Notes: generated from the letters alone by a model not told the origin. A stretch of 64,000 nucleotides of DNA from Bacillus sp. CH30_1T (GCF_008364765.1 NZ_VTUY01000008.1:218839-282838); one strand, 5' to 3'; shown: positions 31,245 to 39,641, counted from the first letter of the stretch. A program made the numbers and translations.

Positions 31245-31802
31245 CTATTCGAGATTTGCATGTTTACCATACATTTTAGTAGAATCCAATCCCTTTTTCT
31301 CCATAAAGCGCAGAATGATGGCATCATAAAATAACAACATCGTTTGCTCAAATAGAGAGCCCATTGGTTGGATCGTTTTGTAATCACCTTCGGACTGGTC
31401 TTTCGTTACTCCTGGTAATGTAACGGTCAAATCAGCTAATTCTCCAATGGTTGATTCAGGAGAAATGGTTATTGCTGCGACGGTACCTCCCAAGCTTTTT
31501 GCTTTTTCAGCAATGGCCACTAACGTTTTGGTTTCTCCTGAGCCTGATCCAATGATTAATAGATCATCCTTTTCTAAGTTAGCTGTTACTGTTTCCCCAA
31601 CGACATAGGCATCAATCCCCATGTGCATCATTCGCATCACAAAAGATTTCCCCATCAATCCAGATCTGCCAGCACCAGCCACAAAGATTTTCTTGGATTC
31701 TAAAATCTGGTTTACTAATTTCTCTGCCTCTTCATCAGAGATTAAGTGTACCGTTTGTCTTAATTCTTCAACGACTTTGGCTAAATATTGAGTAGAATTC
31801 AT
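31245..31802 (-). CDS. hxlB: 6-phospho-3-hexuloisomerase
   Basis: HxlB of 185 residues, a SIS-domain isomerase that converts D-arabino-3-hexulose 6-phosphate to fructose 6-phosphate, the second step of the ribulose monophosphate route. The SIS motifs FVAGAGRSGLMGKSFVMRM and LLIIGSGSGETKTLV are intact. It lies seven bases after hxlA and ends at a bidirectional terminator. In B. subtilis the pair detoxifies formaldehyde. Confidence 0.94.
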   Translation of the reverse strand: MNSTQYLAKVVEELRQTVHLISDEEAEKLVNQILESKKIFVAGAGRSGLMGKSFVMRMMHMGIDAYVVGETVTANLEKDDLLIIGSGSGETKTLVAIAEKAKSLGGTVAAITISPESTIGELADLTVTLPGVTKDQSEGDYKTIQPMGSLFEQTMLLFYDAIILRFMEKKGLDSTKMYGKHANLE

Positions 31803-31809
31803 CGATTCA

Positions 31810-32442
31810 TTACCCTTGGTGAATTAATTCCTGCATTTCACGTGCAGTCGCTCGTTTATCTTCTTTGCTTGTAATCCCGCCACCTACAATGATGAGGTCA
31901 GGCTGTTCTTTAATAACTTCCGGTAGTGTTTCTAATTTGATTCCACCGGCAATTGCCGTTTTGGCATTTTTCACAACGCTTTTGATCGTGTGTAGATCTT
32001 CAAAGGAATTTTTTCCTACAGCTTGCAGATCATAACCCGTGTGTACACAGATATAATCGGCACCAAGTTCGTCCAATTCTTTCGCACGGGCTGCAACGTC
32101 TTTCACCGCAATCATATCAACAAGGATTTGTTTCCCTTGTTTTCGGGCTTCTTCTACTGCGCCTTTGATTGACTCGTCTTCTGCCGTTCCAAGAATCGTA
32201 ATGATGTCAGCACCCGCAGCAGAGGCTTGACTTACTTCATATCCAGCTGCATCCATAATTTTTAAGTCCGCTAATACGGTTAAGTCAGGGAATGCTGCTT
32301 TTACTTCTTTCACTGCTTTTAGGCCTTCATTGATCACCACAGGTGTACCAATTTCTACAACATCAATATACTCTTCTACCTCTTTTACTAATGCAATTGC
32401 TCCTGGAATATCCACAAGATCTAATGCTAATTGTAATTTCAT
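31810..32442 (-). CDS. hxlA: 3-hexulose-6-phosphate synthase
   Basis: HxlA of 210 residues, an orotidine-5'-phosphate-decarboxylase-like barrel. It condenses formaldehyde with ribulose 5-phosphate. The metal and catalytic segment TVLADLKIMDAAGYEV is near residue 60, GADIITILGTAEDES near 80 and VGGGITSKEDKRATA near the C-terminus. First gene of hxlAB, divergent from hxlR. Confidence 0.94.
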   Translation of the reverse strand: MKLQLALDLVDIPGAIALVKEVEEYIDVVEIGTPVVINEGLKAVKEVKAAFPDLTVLADLKIMDAAGYEVSQASAAGADIITILGTAEDESIKGAVEEARKQGKQILVDMIAVKDVAARAKELDELGADYICVHTGYDLQAVGKNSFEDLHTIKSVVKNAKTAIAGGIKLETLPEVIKEQPDLIIVGGGITSKEDKRATAREMQELIHQG

Positions 32443-32623
32443 TTATATTCGCTCCTTATAATAAATTTAAATTGGTTATGCTAAGTGTTGTCATGAGAAT
32501 GTATTTACTCACTAGCATGCTGTTTAGTATACTCAGTATGTAAATAAATTTGAAGTACGCACTTTCATCGCATATAGTGATAAAAAGTATACTATTGGAT
32601 GAAATAAAGGGGAGTTGACGTAA
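32443..32623. promoter_or_regulatory. Divergent hxlA/hxlR promoter region
   Basis: About 180 AT-rich bases with repeated GTATAC/TATACT-type motifs (32525-32533, 32586-32593) that fit promoter elements for both directions. HxlR binds next to hxlA in B. subtilis; the exact sites cannot be read here. Confidence 0.5.
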
Positions 32624-32989
32624 ATGCCAAATTTAGGAGAGAAAAATTTTAATTGTGAGAAAGAATTAACGCTCGCAGTAATCGGTGGTAAATGGAAAAT
32701 GTTAATTTTATGGCATCTAGGCAAGGAAGGAACGAAACGATTTGGTGAATTAAAGTCCCTTATGCCGGGAATTACCCAAAGAATGCTTGTAAACCAATTG
32801 CGCGAACTTGAAGATCATTTAATCGTACACCGAGAAGTGTATCCTGTAGTTCCACCAAAAGTTGAATACTCACTTACCGAGCATGGTGAAAGACTGTTAC
32901 CGATTTTAGAGGCTATGTATGAGTGGGGCAAAGATTATGTCGAGAATGTATTGGAAAAGGAAACGGATGATCAATCAGCTGCAAAATAG
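32624..32989 (+). CDS. hxlR: HxlR-type regulator of the formaldehyde-fixation operon
   Basis: Winged-helix regulator of 121 residues, HxlR family. It has the N-terminal [19 protein letters not shown] segment, recognition region [20 protein letters not shown] and wing [16 protein letters not shown]. Divergence from hxlAB supports the formaldehyde-responsive activator HxlR. The conserved Cys near residue 9 is the formaldehyde or thiol sensor residue in several members. A paralogue of similar length lies at 53141-53530. Confidence 0.87.
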   Translation: MPNLGEKNFNCEKELTLAVIGGKWKMLILWHLGKEGTKRFGELKSLMPGITQRMLVNQLRELEDHLIVHREVYPVVPPKVEYSLTEHGERLLPILEAMYEWGKDYVENVLEKETDDQSAAK

Positions 32990-33001
32990 AAAATCTCATT
33001 T

Positions 33002-33028
33002 ACCAAGGGTTGACCTTGGTTTTTTTTA
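33002..33028 (+). terminator. Terminator of hxlR
   Basis: ACCAAGG pairs with CCTTGGT, followed by a run of T. Confidence 0.8.
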
Positions 33029-33165
33029 TTACTGTTTTATATGAGTAGAGACAACAACTTAATTGCCACTTCTCGCTTATTCTTATAAAATTGGGGTATA
33101 ACATATAAGTAGCATAAGAGAGTAAGAAGATAATAATAGATAAGTTTATATGGAGGAGATGCAAA

Positions 33166-33846
33166 ATGAAGATTTCATATCATGGACATTCAGTAGTGAA
33201 GATCGAAACGAACGGTAAAACGATTTTAATCGACCCATTCATCAATGGAAATGAACTGACAGATCTTAAAGTGGATGACGAGAAACCCGATGTGATCATT
33301 CTTACACACGGTCACAACGATCACGTAGGTGACACCGTCGAGCTTGCGAAGGAGAATGATTCATTGGTAATCGCGAATCATGAATTGGCAACGTACTTAA
33401 GCTGGCAATCAGTGAAGACTCATCCGATGCATGTTGGGGGAGCGTATGAATTTGACTTCGGGAAAGTGAAATTGACACAGGCGTTCCACGGCTCAGGTCT
33501 GATTACAGAGAGCAATGAGATCATTTATATGGGTATGCCTGCTGGCGTGCTCTTGATGATTGAAGGGAAAACCATCTTCCATGCGGGGGATACCGGATTA
33601 TTCTCCGATATGAAGCTGATCGGGGAGCGTCATCCGATTGATCTTGCTTTCCTTCCGATCGGAGATAATTTCACAATGGGACCTGAAGATGCGGCTACAG
33701 CAGCTAGCTTCTTAAAGGCGAAGAAAGTCGTGCCGATCCACTATGATACATTCCCGCCGATCAAACAGGATCCGCAGAAATTCATCGACTTGCTTGATGA
33801 TTGTGAAGGACAGGTTATGAAGGCTGGAGACGTCATCGAATATTAA
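33166..33846 (+). CDS. ytkL: Metal-dependent hydrolase, UPF0173 (YtkL)
   Basis: Metallo-beta-lactamase-fold protein of 226 residues, the usual length of UPF0173. It starts [14 protein letters not shown] and carries the metal motif [10 protein letters not shown] (residues 43-52), the GDTGLFSDM strand and the late His in VPIHYDTFP. In Bacillus it lies close to ald and the nrnA block, as here. The biochemical substrate is not established. Clear GGAGGAG binding site. Confidence 0.92.
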   Translation: MKISYHGHSVVKIETNGKTILIDPFINGNELTDLKVDDEKPDVIILTHGHNDHVGDTVELAKENDSLVIANHELATYLSWQSVKTHPMHVGGAYEFDFGKVKLTQAFHGSGLITESNEIIYMGMPAGVLLMIEGKTIFHAGDTGLFSDMKLIGERHPIDLAFLPIGDNFTMGPEDAATAASFLKAKKVVPIHYDTFPPIKQDPQKFIDLLDDCEGQVMKAGDVIEY

Positions 33847-33957
33847 TTAGTGAGAGCATTGCAAATTAAGTAGTTTAGATAATGTGGAGAAAACTTAAGA
33901 CCACAGCCAAAATATTGTACGTTCCGTTTTGCAAATAACGTATTTTCAGCTTAATGA

Positions 33958-33990
33958 CAAAAAAGTGCCGGTATTCGGCACTTTTTTGGT
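33958..33990 (+). terminator. Terminator downstream of ytkL
   Basis: AAAAAAGTGCCG pairs with CGGCACTTTTTT around GTATT. It can work in both directions. Confidence 0.75.
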
Positions 33991-34114
33991 GTCTTTATTA
34001 CTTTTTATCATATTCATTCAAAGGTACATCGCCCTTCAGAAAAAACATGGGCAAACCACCTCATTTCAGAAGAGTTAGAACATAACAAACAAGACACAAC
34101 CAGGATCTACATGA

Positions 34115-34155
34115 AAAGCAACCCATCCAATTGATCATGAAGGATGGGTTGCTTT
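34115..34155 (-). terminator. Hairpin downstream of the small membrane protein gene
   Basis: A 14-bp stem AAAGCAACCCATCC with AGGATGGGTTGCTTT. On the minus strand the stem lies about 95 bases after the stop at 34250 and is followed by T-rich sequence. Confidence 0.55.
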
Positions 34156-34249
34156 AATTTACTCTATAGGAGAGACATTATCAGTGTTAGGGTGAGGATA
34201 TTGAAGCACTGCTTATTATTATTTAGATTTCATTAATTTTCCTTTTATG

Positions 34250-34399
34250 TCAATTCAAATATAATCGAAAAAACACTACAATTACAATTAGATATAATAG
34301 AGCATATACCATTCTAAATTTTATTTTATTAGAATAAAATAAATATATATATATAATTGTTAAAACTATGAAAATTAAAAGTAATATATTATCCAACAT
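34250..34399 (-). CDS. Small membrane protein, 49 residues, possible immunity partner
   Basis: A short gene starting MLDNILLLIFIVLTIIYIYL and ending VVFFRLYLN. It has two hydrophobic helices (residues 4-22 and 30-47) around a basic turn (NKIKFR). GGTGGTGAG lies three to five bases before the ATG and the gene starts 22 bases after the stop of the secreted protein upstream, so the two are probably one operon. Size and topology fit immunity-like proteins found behind bacteriocin genes; this role is inferred from arrangement only. Confidence 0.6.
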   Translation of the reverse strand: MLDNILLLIFIVLTIIYIYLFYSNKIKFRMVYALLYLIVIVVFFRLYLN

Positions 34400-34420
34400 A
34401 TGCTCACCACCAAATTTATT

Positions 34421-35071
34421 TTATCTAGACTTTACTTTATATGTCAAAGCCCAAGTCATATCAAGAATAACACCTTTTCCTTTATTATGCGACTTCATTG
34501 CCTTCCCAAGTTTTTTACAATATACCCCTGTGATACCTGCAATACCAGCTACAGGTGGTAACCAAAATAGTATAGTTGCATAATCCTGTTCAGTATCTGA
34601 TGCATCTTCCAACTGTTTAATTGCTTTTTTAGCTTGTGAATCAGTATATGTTGCCCTTACTCCCCACCAATAAGTTTTAGAAGTATAACCTTTCCTAGCA
34701 GCAGCCATAAATTTATATTTATTAGTAACTGATAAATTAGTAATTGATAAATCTTCATTAACCACTACTTGTCCATTTTTTACTTGTCTGTTAATTTCTT
34801 CAAAAGATTTTTCTAAAACCGCTAATTCATTTTTTATATATACATCTTGAGGGATACTACTATCAACATACAAAAAGCCTTGATCATTTTTATGAACATA
34901 AGGCGCTACTTCAAAAATAACTTCTGAAGCATCTTCAGCTAATGAAGCTACCGGTAATCCTGTAATCTCGTTTGATATATTTTCATTTGCATGAGCGATA
35001 TTCGATAAAAATCCACTTGAGAATCCTAAAGTTAATATTGTTGTTGCTCCTAAAATAAGTGCCTTTTTCAT
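34421..35071 (-). CDS. Secreted protein of unknown function (candidate antimicrobial or toxin)
   Basis: Protein of 216 residues with a clear Sec signal peptide (residues 1-28, ending IAHA before NE). The middle is acidic and soluble. The last 90 residues contain YWWGVRATYTDSQAKKA, a hydrophobic helix LFWLPPVAGIAGITGVY and a basic tail NKGKGVILDMTWALTYKVKS. This layout (signal, pro-region, then helix plus cationic aromatic tail) recalls secreted Firmicutes peptides with antimicrobial C-terminal parts, but I know no firm family. A two-helix small protein is encoded immediately downstream. Low G+C compared with the neighbouring core genes suggests later acquisition. Confidence 0.6.
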   Translation of the reverse strand: MKKALILGATTILTLGFSSGFLSNIAHANENISNEITGLPVASLAEDASEVIFEVAPYVHKNDQGFLYVDSSIPQDVYIKNELAVLEKSFEEINRQVKNGQVVVNEDLSITNLSVTNKYKFMAAARKGYTSKTYWWGVRATYTDSQAKKAIKQLEDASDTEQDYATILFWLPPVAGIAGITGVYCKKLGKAMKSHNKGKGVILDMTWALTYKVKSR

Positions 35072-35400
35072 TTTACATTACACCCTTTTACAAAAAATAG
35101 TATTTTCTTCCGGAAGGATTATATATTACCATATTAATAATCAAATAATATAAAAATTATCCTTAAATAATCCTTAAGTTTATTTTATTACATAATCTTA
35201 AAAGCCCTTGATACATCAACAAAAACACCCATTTGATTTAATGAGCTAATAGGTATGCTAATTCATATGCCATATACAATGATTCTCCACAAAAACTTAA
35301 CTACTTAGGTGCAAATTCATTGTCCTTTTTCTCACGTTTATACAACATCCTTCACGCACTCGCATATACATGATACAAGCCTAGAGAGGAGGAAGAACGT
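35072..35400. other. AT-rich spacer, no gene seen
   Basis: Contains the promoter of the secreted protein gene on the minus strand and of the 80-residue protein on the plus strand. No repeat or RNA structure stands out. Confidence 0.4.
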
Positions 35401-35643
35401 GTGAAACAACGATACATTCTCTGTTTACTATTCACAGGGGCCCTAATATATTATGGAGCTCCCCGCATATCCATTTTTGCAGAAGGTCTTCAAGGCACCT
35501 TCGCCATCGGCTGGCTTGTACTTGCAACCTTTGTGGTAGCCGGAAACCTCGCAGCCCTTCTTTACACACCTAAAGGAATAAGTAAGGGCAAGAAGTTGAA
35601 ATCGAAACCGGTGCGGAAAGTGAGATCGAGATCATTTGGATAA
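35401..35643 (+). CDS. Small membrane protein of 80 residues
   Basis: Starts at GTG 35401 behind GAGGAGGA. It has two hydrophobic helices (about residues 4-22 and 33-56) and a strongly basic tail (KGKKLKSKPVRKVRSRS), so the C-terminus is probably cytoplasmic. No family is recognised. It precedes ytoI by about 300 bases that contain a dispersed repeat. Probably a real conserved small protein because of the strong start signal. Confidence 0.6.
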   Translation: MKQRYILCLLFTGALIYYGAPRISIFAEGLQGTFAIGWLVLATFVVAGNLAALLYTPKGISKGKKLKSKPVRKVRSRSFG

Positions 35644-35687
35644 GTGTTTTTAATAGTTATCGATTGAGTATAAGCAAACCCTTAAAG

Positions 35688-35810
35688 TTGATTGGAGCGG
35701 AAGGTGCTCGACTCCTGCGGGAATAGCTGGACAGGTGAGACCCCGGAAGCGCAGCTGAGGAGGCTCACCGCCAGCCCCGCGGAAAGCGAGCACCTGGAGC
35801 GGAAATCAAC
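35688..35810 (+). repeat. Dispersed intergenic repeat, about 123 bp, GC-rich
   Basis: Bounded by GTTGATT and its complement AATCAAC, with inner inverted arms GGTGCTCG and CGAGCACC and the core GACTCCTGCGGGAA...ACAGGTGAGACCCC...GAGGAGGCTCACCG. I recognise this as a repeat common in Bacillaceae intergenic regions. It is much richer in G+C than its surroundings and strongly foldable. Confidence 0.75.
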
Positions 35811-35847
35811 CAGCACTCTCTCCGTACAAAAGCATCAAAGTTCTCCA

Positions 35848-35884
35848 AATCAGGGGGCTTACACCAATGTAAGCCCCGATTAAA
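35848..35884 (+). terminator. Hairpin before ytoI
   Basis: GGGGCTTACA pairs with TGTAAGCCCC around CCAA. It probably ends upstream transcription before the ytoI promoter. Confidence 0.6.
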
Positions 35885-35953
35885 TTGAAACACCACGCTT
35901 TTCACATTATAATAAACATATGAAGCAGGACGTTATAAAGAAGGGTGAAAAGC

Positions 35954-37273
35954 TTGGCTACTAAACACGAACAAATAATAGACTACATAGATACTTTGCC
36001 AGTCGGTGAAAAAATCTCTGTTCGCCAAATTGCAAAAGCACTGAACGTGAGCGAAGGAACCGCGTACAGGGCGATTAAAGATGCGGAAACTAAAGGATAT
36101 GTCAGCACCATCGAACGCGTCGGTACCATCCGGATCGAACAAAAGAAGAAAGACAACATCGAAAAGCTCACCTATGCAGAAGTGGTCAATATCATTGATG
36201 GACAAGTATTGGGTGGAAGAACGGGATTACATAAAATGCTCAATAAGTTCGTCATTGGAGCGATGAAGCTTGAAGCCATGATGAGATACACGGAAGCGGG
36301 GAACCTGTTGATCATCGGGAACCGGACCCAGGCCCACGAGCACGCACTACGAGCCGGGGCTGCCGTACTGATCACCGGTGGATTCGATACAGAAGATCAT
36401 GTCAAGAAGCTTGCAGATGAGCTCGAACTCCCGATCATTTCTACTTCCTACGACACGTTTACAGTGGCGACCATGATCAACCGGGCAATTTATGATCAGC
36501 TCATCAAAAAGGAAATCGTATTGGTAGAAGATATTTTAACAAAAGCGGATGACACGGCATACTTGCATATAAACGATACGTTGGAGGAATGGTTCGAAAA
36601 AAATCAATATACATTCCACAGCCGTTTCCCGGTGGTCGATAACAATCTGAAAGTGCATGGTATGGTCACCTCGAAAGACGTCATGGGGCAGGAAAAGTAT
36701 ACGGGAATCGATAAGATCATGACCAAACAACCGATCACCGTCAGCCCGAATACAAGCGTTGCTTCAGCCGCCCATATCATGATCTGGGAAGGGATCGAAT
36801 TACTTCCCGTGGTCAATGAACAAAACAGGCTCCAGGGAATCATCAGCCGTCAGGACGTATTAAAGGCCCTGCAAATGATTCAAAGGCAGCCACAGGTTGG
36901 GGAAACGATTGATGATCTGATTAGTAATGGAGTAGAAGCAGCAGCTGAGAAAAAAGGCGATAAAGAAGTCTACCTTTTTGCGGTGACTCCTCAGATGACC
37001 ACTGGAATTGGTACGATCTCGTATGGCGTATTCACTACATTAATGACAGAAGCGGCCAATCGAGCATTGAAGCCCTACAAAAAAGGCGATATTGTCATCG
37101 AAAACATGACCATCTATTTCATCAAACCTGTTCAAATGGAGAGCATGCTTGAAATTCACCCGAAAGTGCTCGACGTCGGAAGAAAATTTGGTAAAGTGGA
37201 TGTAGAAGTATATAGTGAAGGTGTATTGGTGGGGAAATCCCTGATGATTTGCCAGCTGATTGATCGTCATTAG
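35954..37273 (+). CDS. ytoI: DRTGG/CBS/hot-dog domain protein YtoI
   Basis: Cytoplasmic protein of 439 residues. Order of parts: winged helix-turn-helix (residues 1-65, ISVRQIAKALNVSEGTAYRA), DRTGG domain (about 75-180), two CBS domains (about 195-315; SRFPVVDNNLKVHGMVTSKD and LLPVVNEQNRLQGIISRQDV) and a C-terminal thioesterase-like hot-dog domain. TTG 35954 is preferred: AAGGGTG is correctly spaced and the product then begins MATKHEQ as in B. subtilis; a GTG at 35945 overlaps the binding site. CBS pairs usually sense adenine nucleotides; the output is unknown. Confidence 0.9.
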   Translation: MATKHEQIIDYIDTLPVGEKISVRQIAKALNVSEGTAYRAIKDAETKGYVSTIERVGTIRIEQKKKDNIEKLTYAEVVNIIDGQVLGGRTGLHKMLNKFVIGAMKLEAMMRYTEAGNLLIIGNRTQAHEHALRAGAAVLITGGFDTEDHVKKLADELELPIISTSYDTFTVATMINRAIYDQLIKKEIVLVEDILTKADDTAYLHINDTLEEWFEKNQYTFHSRFPVVDNNLKVHGMVTSKDVMGQEKYTGIDKIMTKQPITVSPNTSVASAAHIMIWEGIELLPVVNEQNRLQGIISRQDVLKALQMIQRQPQVGETIDDLISNGVEAAAEKKGDKEVYLFAVTPQMTTGIGTISYGVFTTLMTEAANRALKPYKKGDIVIENMTIYFIKPVQMESMLEIHPKVLDVGRKFGKVDVEVYSEGVLVGKSLMICQLIDRH

Positions 37274-37292
37274 GGTTTTTTCTGAATAAGTG

Positions 37293-37465
37293 GGATCACT
37301 TGTAGAATTTTCGACAAAAGGTTCATAAAAATGAATTTCCGGATCATAAGTTGCCGAAACTGGATCATAAATCTGGAAAGAGGATCATAAGTAACGAAAC
37401 CCGGTTCATAAATCCCGAAAGAGGGTCATAAGTAGCCAAAACCGGTTCAGGAAAGTTGAAGAATG
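37293..37465 (+). repeat. Degenerate tandem repeat, 20-21 bp period
   Basis: Units beginning GGATCATAAGT or GGTTCATAAAT start at 37320, 37341, 37362, 37382, 37403, 37423 and 37444 (steps 21, 21, 20, 21, 20, 21), with a related unit at 37293. Each continues with a CGAAA-like half. It fills the gap between the convergent ytoI and ytpI genes. Confidence 0.8.
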
Positions 37466-37619
37466 ACCGCTTTTTCATCCATAGGCTACTTAAAAGGTCA
37501 TCTTTCACCTGATAATTGAACAAAACGATGCTATTTTACCTGAAAAAATAATTAAATCAATCCACCGACTAAGAAATCAGAAAAAAAAGACCGGATAAGC
37601 ATCCAGTCTATTGTCGCAT

Positions 37620-37925
37620 TTATTGGTTATCCAGTTCTTTCGCTTCTCTTTGAGCATAAGGAAGCACGTGCTTGTACAGCTTATACCCTGCCCAGCAGCT
37701 TCCAAGTCCAATCAGGATGAAAAGACCGCCGATAAAATACGTCAGCGTTCCAGGGAATAAAAACAGCTGATTGATCCCAAACAGGGCAACAAATAGCCCT
37801 AGGGCAATGCTTGCCTTCGCCGATAACCATTTCTTTTCCATTGGTCGATTCGTTCGAACCTGTCTGATTTTATAAAAGACATAAAACGTGAATGTTACGA
37901 CAATCAGTAGTGCGAGAAAATACAT
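37620..37925 (-). CDS. ytpI: YtpI-like membrane protein
   Basis: Membrane protein of 101 residues with three hydrophobic segments (about 2-20, 44-62, 66-86) and charged ends, matching Bacillus YtpI in size and context between ytoI and nrnA. ATG 37925 is chosen because GGAGGA lies seven bases upstream; the frame extends five codons to 37940 without a binding site. Function unknown in the family. Confidence 0.85.
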   Translation of the reverse strand: MYFLALLIVVTFTFYVFYKIRQVRTNRPMEKKWLSAKASIALGLFVALFGINQLFLFPGTLTYFIGGLFILIGLGSCWAGYKLYKHVLPYAQREAKELDNQ

Positions 37926-38018
37926 AGTTTTGTCCTCCATCGTTGACTTCTCTCGCTACTATTTTACAGATATCAGGACAGATTGCCAAATAAAAAATCC
38001 ACTCCAAAGGAGATTCCC

Positions 38019-38960
38019 ATGAAAGAACAAATACTGGACCTCATCAAACAATATGAAACCATCATCGTACATAGACATGTTCGCCCGGATCCTGACGCCT
38101 ATGGTTCCCAGGGAGGACTGGTGGAAATGCTGAAAACGTCCTTCCCGGATAAAAAGATTTTTGCCGTCGGGAAAGAAGATGAAAGTCTTCATTATTTAAA
38201 ACGCTTGGATGTCATTGAAGACCACGTTTTCGAAGGAGCTTTAATCATCGTTTGCGATACGGCGAATGAAGAACGTATCTGTGACCGTCGTTATAAGTTA
38301 GGGGATAAGCTCGTGAAAATCGATCATCACCCCAATGAAGATGCATACGGAGATTATTTATGGATCGATACATCCGCAAGCTCAGTAAGCGAAATGATTT
38401 ATGAATTCTACTTGTTCGGTAAGGATAAAGGACTGACGTTATCTGATGAGGGCGCAAGACTTTTATTTGCCGGGATTGTGGGAGACACGGGAAGATTCCT
38501 TTATCCGAGCACAACTCAGAATACGTTTGATATCGCAGGCGAATTGATCCGCTTTGATTTTGACCGTAATGAACTATTCAATAAAATGTACGAGATCGAT
38601 GCCAATGTCATCAAGCTTCACGGATTTGTCCTTCAAAACTTCGAAATGGATCAGGATGGCTGTGCAAGCATGATCATGACGAAAGAAATACTGGAGCAGC
38701 ATCAGGTCATTCCTTCAGAAGCTTCTTTACTGGTCAGTACATTGGGTAACGTAAAAGGCATCAAAGCGTGGGTCTTCTTCATTGAAGAAAGTGATCAAAT
38801 CAGGGTCCGTCTGCGTTCAAAAGGACCAGTCATCAACACCATCGCCAAAAAATACAACGGCGGAGGACATCCATTGGCTGCAGGGGCTTCGATTTATTCA
38901 TGGGAAGAGAAAGAAGAAGTAATGAAGGATTTAAGAGAAGTGTGCAGGAATCATAGATAA
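38019..38960 (+). CDS. nrnA: Bifunctional oligoribonuclease / pAp phosphatase NrnA
   Basis: NrnA of 313 residues, DHH/DHHA1 family. It degrades RNA oligomers of two to five nucleotides and hydrolyses 3'-phosphoadenosine 5'-phosphate. Visible are HRHVRPDPDAYGSQGG (residues 19-34), the DHHPNEDAYGD motif, DTGRFLYPST and the C-terminal GGGHPLAAGAS. AAAGGAG precedes ATG 38019; an upstream in-frame TTG at 37983 has no binding site. It normally heads toward ytrH/ytrI and dnaE in Bacillus; here an accessory region follows. Confidence 0.94.
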   Translation: MKEQILDLIKQYETIIVHRHVRPDPDAYGSQGGLVEMLKTSFPDKKIFAVGKEDESLHYLKRLDVIEDHVFEGALIIVCDTANEERICDRRYKLGDKLVKIDHHPNEDAYGDYLWIDTSASSVSEMIYEFYLFGKDKGLTLSDEGARLLFAGIVGDTGRFLYPSTTQNTFDIAGELIRFDFDRNELFNKMYEIDANVIKLHGFVLQNFEMDQDGCASMIMTKEILEQHQVIPSEASLLVSTLGNVKGIKAWVFFIEESDQIRVRLRSKGPVINTIAKKYNGGGHPLAAGASIYSWEEKEEVMKDLREVCRNHR

Positions 38961-38963
38961 GAC

Positions 38964-38997
38964 TTAAGAGGAGCTGGTATCTGCCGGCTCCTCTATT
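38964..38997 (+). terminator. Terminator of nrnA
   Basis: TTAAGAGGAGC pairs with GCTCCTCTATTTAA around a short loop. Confidence 0.75.
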
Positions 38998-39326
38998 TAA
39001 TGTTCTGACAGGCACATAAGAATCGCCCCTTTCAAATTTAATAGGGGTCTGAGTGGTTCGTAAATCCTGCCAATATTATAAAAAAGTTCAAACTCCGGTC
39101 CATTGACGGGAGTATTTTTGTGTTCTTTTTTCTTTACGTCATCCCCCTATAAAATAGGCTTTTGTATCAGTCACAATACCCAGCAAGATGACATAAATTG
39201 TTTGGGAGTGTTCATATTTATAGTGAATTTACCTAAATTACAGAAATTTTTCTTGGAAAGCTCAATTGTTTTTGTTCCTTAATTGTGAGAGACATTGGGT
39301 AAACTTTTTGGGAGGTAATGAAATTG
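38998..39326. promoter_or_regulatory. Promoter region of the TOMM precursor gene
   Basis: No gene. A possible promoter is TTGTTT (39198-39203) with TATAGT (39219-39224), spacer 15, which is short of ideal. GGGAGGT at 39310-39316 is the ribosome binding site of the precursor. A hairpin-like AATCGCCCC/GGGGTCT stretch at 39013-39045 may be left over from nrnA termination. Confidence 0.35.
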
Positions 39327-39578
39327 ATGAATAATTTTCACAATGAACTTCAGAGTCTGAATGTAGGTGATTTCCAGGCAACACAGCCTGTTTCATGGGA
39401 TCAAAACATGTATGATCCTAATGACGAACGAATTTTCCTTGGATTTGGAGGCTGTTTCGGCTTTGGATTCGCATGCTTCTTTAGTTGCTTTGGTTGTGGT
39501 GGATGCTTCCGTTGCGGAAGATGCGGCAGATGCGGAAGATGTGGCGGGTGCGGACGGTGTGGACGCTGCGGCCGTTAA
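39327..39578 (+). CDS. TOMM precursor peptide, heterocycloanthracin/sonorensin type
   Basis: Precursor of 83 residues. The leader MNNFHNELQSLNVGDFQATQ matches the conserved leader of the Bacillus heterocycloanthracin (BA_2677) family. The core has twelve cysteines (43, 50, then 54 to 81 at every third residue, ten in exact CXX steps) embedded in Gly, Phe and Arg, ending CGRCGRCGR. Enzymes encoded downstream should convert Cys to thiazol(in)e rings. I choose ATG 39327, ten bases after GGAGGT; an ATG at 39318 is too close to it. Chain length and leader are normal; the Arg-rich C-terminal half makes the product cationic, unlike many relatives. Confidence 0.93.
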   Translation: MNNFHNELQSLNVGDFQATQPVSWDQNMYDPNDERIFLGFGGCFGFGFACFFSCFGCGGCFRCGRCGRCGRCGGCGRCGRCGR

Positions 39579-39606
39579 TCAGGTTTTAGAATATCGTTTT
39601 CAACTT

Positions 39607-39641
39607 GATCCCTGTATGAGTCAGTGCAGGGGTCTTTTTTT
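39607..39641 (+). terminator. Terminator between precursor and modification genes
   Basis: GATCCCTG pairs with CAGGGGTC around a 12-base loop, then seven T. It should let the precursor be made in excess while some transcripts read through into the enzymes. Confidence 0.75.

Larger units (their letters stand above)
33847..34249. other. Spacer with two hairpins, no gene
   Basis: Holds the ytkL-side terminator at 33958-33990 and an orphan hairpin at 34115-34155 (AAAGCAACCCATCC with its complement) that may end transcription from the 34250-35071 pair on the minus strand. I see no supported reading frame. Confidence 0.5.

Noticed and set aside
34368..34583. Plus-strand frame of 71 codons opposite the secreted protein
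   Set aside because: Antisense to two better supported minus-strand genes.
35401..35643. A second TOMM or bacteriocin precursor
   Set aside because: The protein has two membrane helices and a basic tail without Cys/Ser/Thr-rich core or leader; it fits a small membrane protein better.
37293..37465. Tandem repeats as a CRISPR array
   Set aside because: Unit length is 20-21 bp with no unique spacers and no cas genes nearby; units are degenerate throughout.
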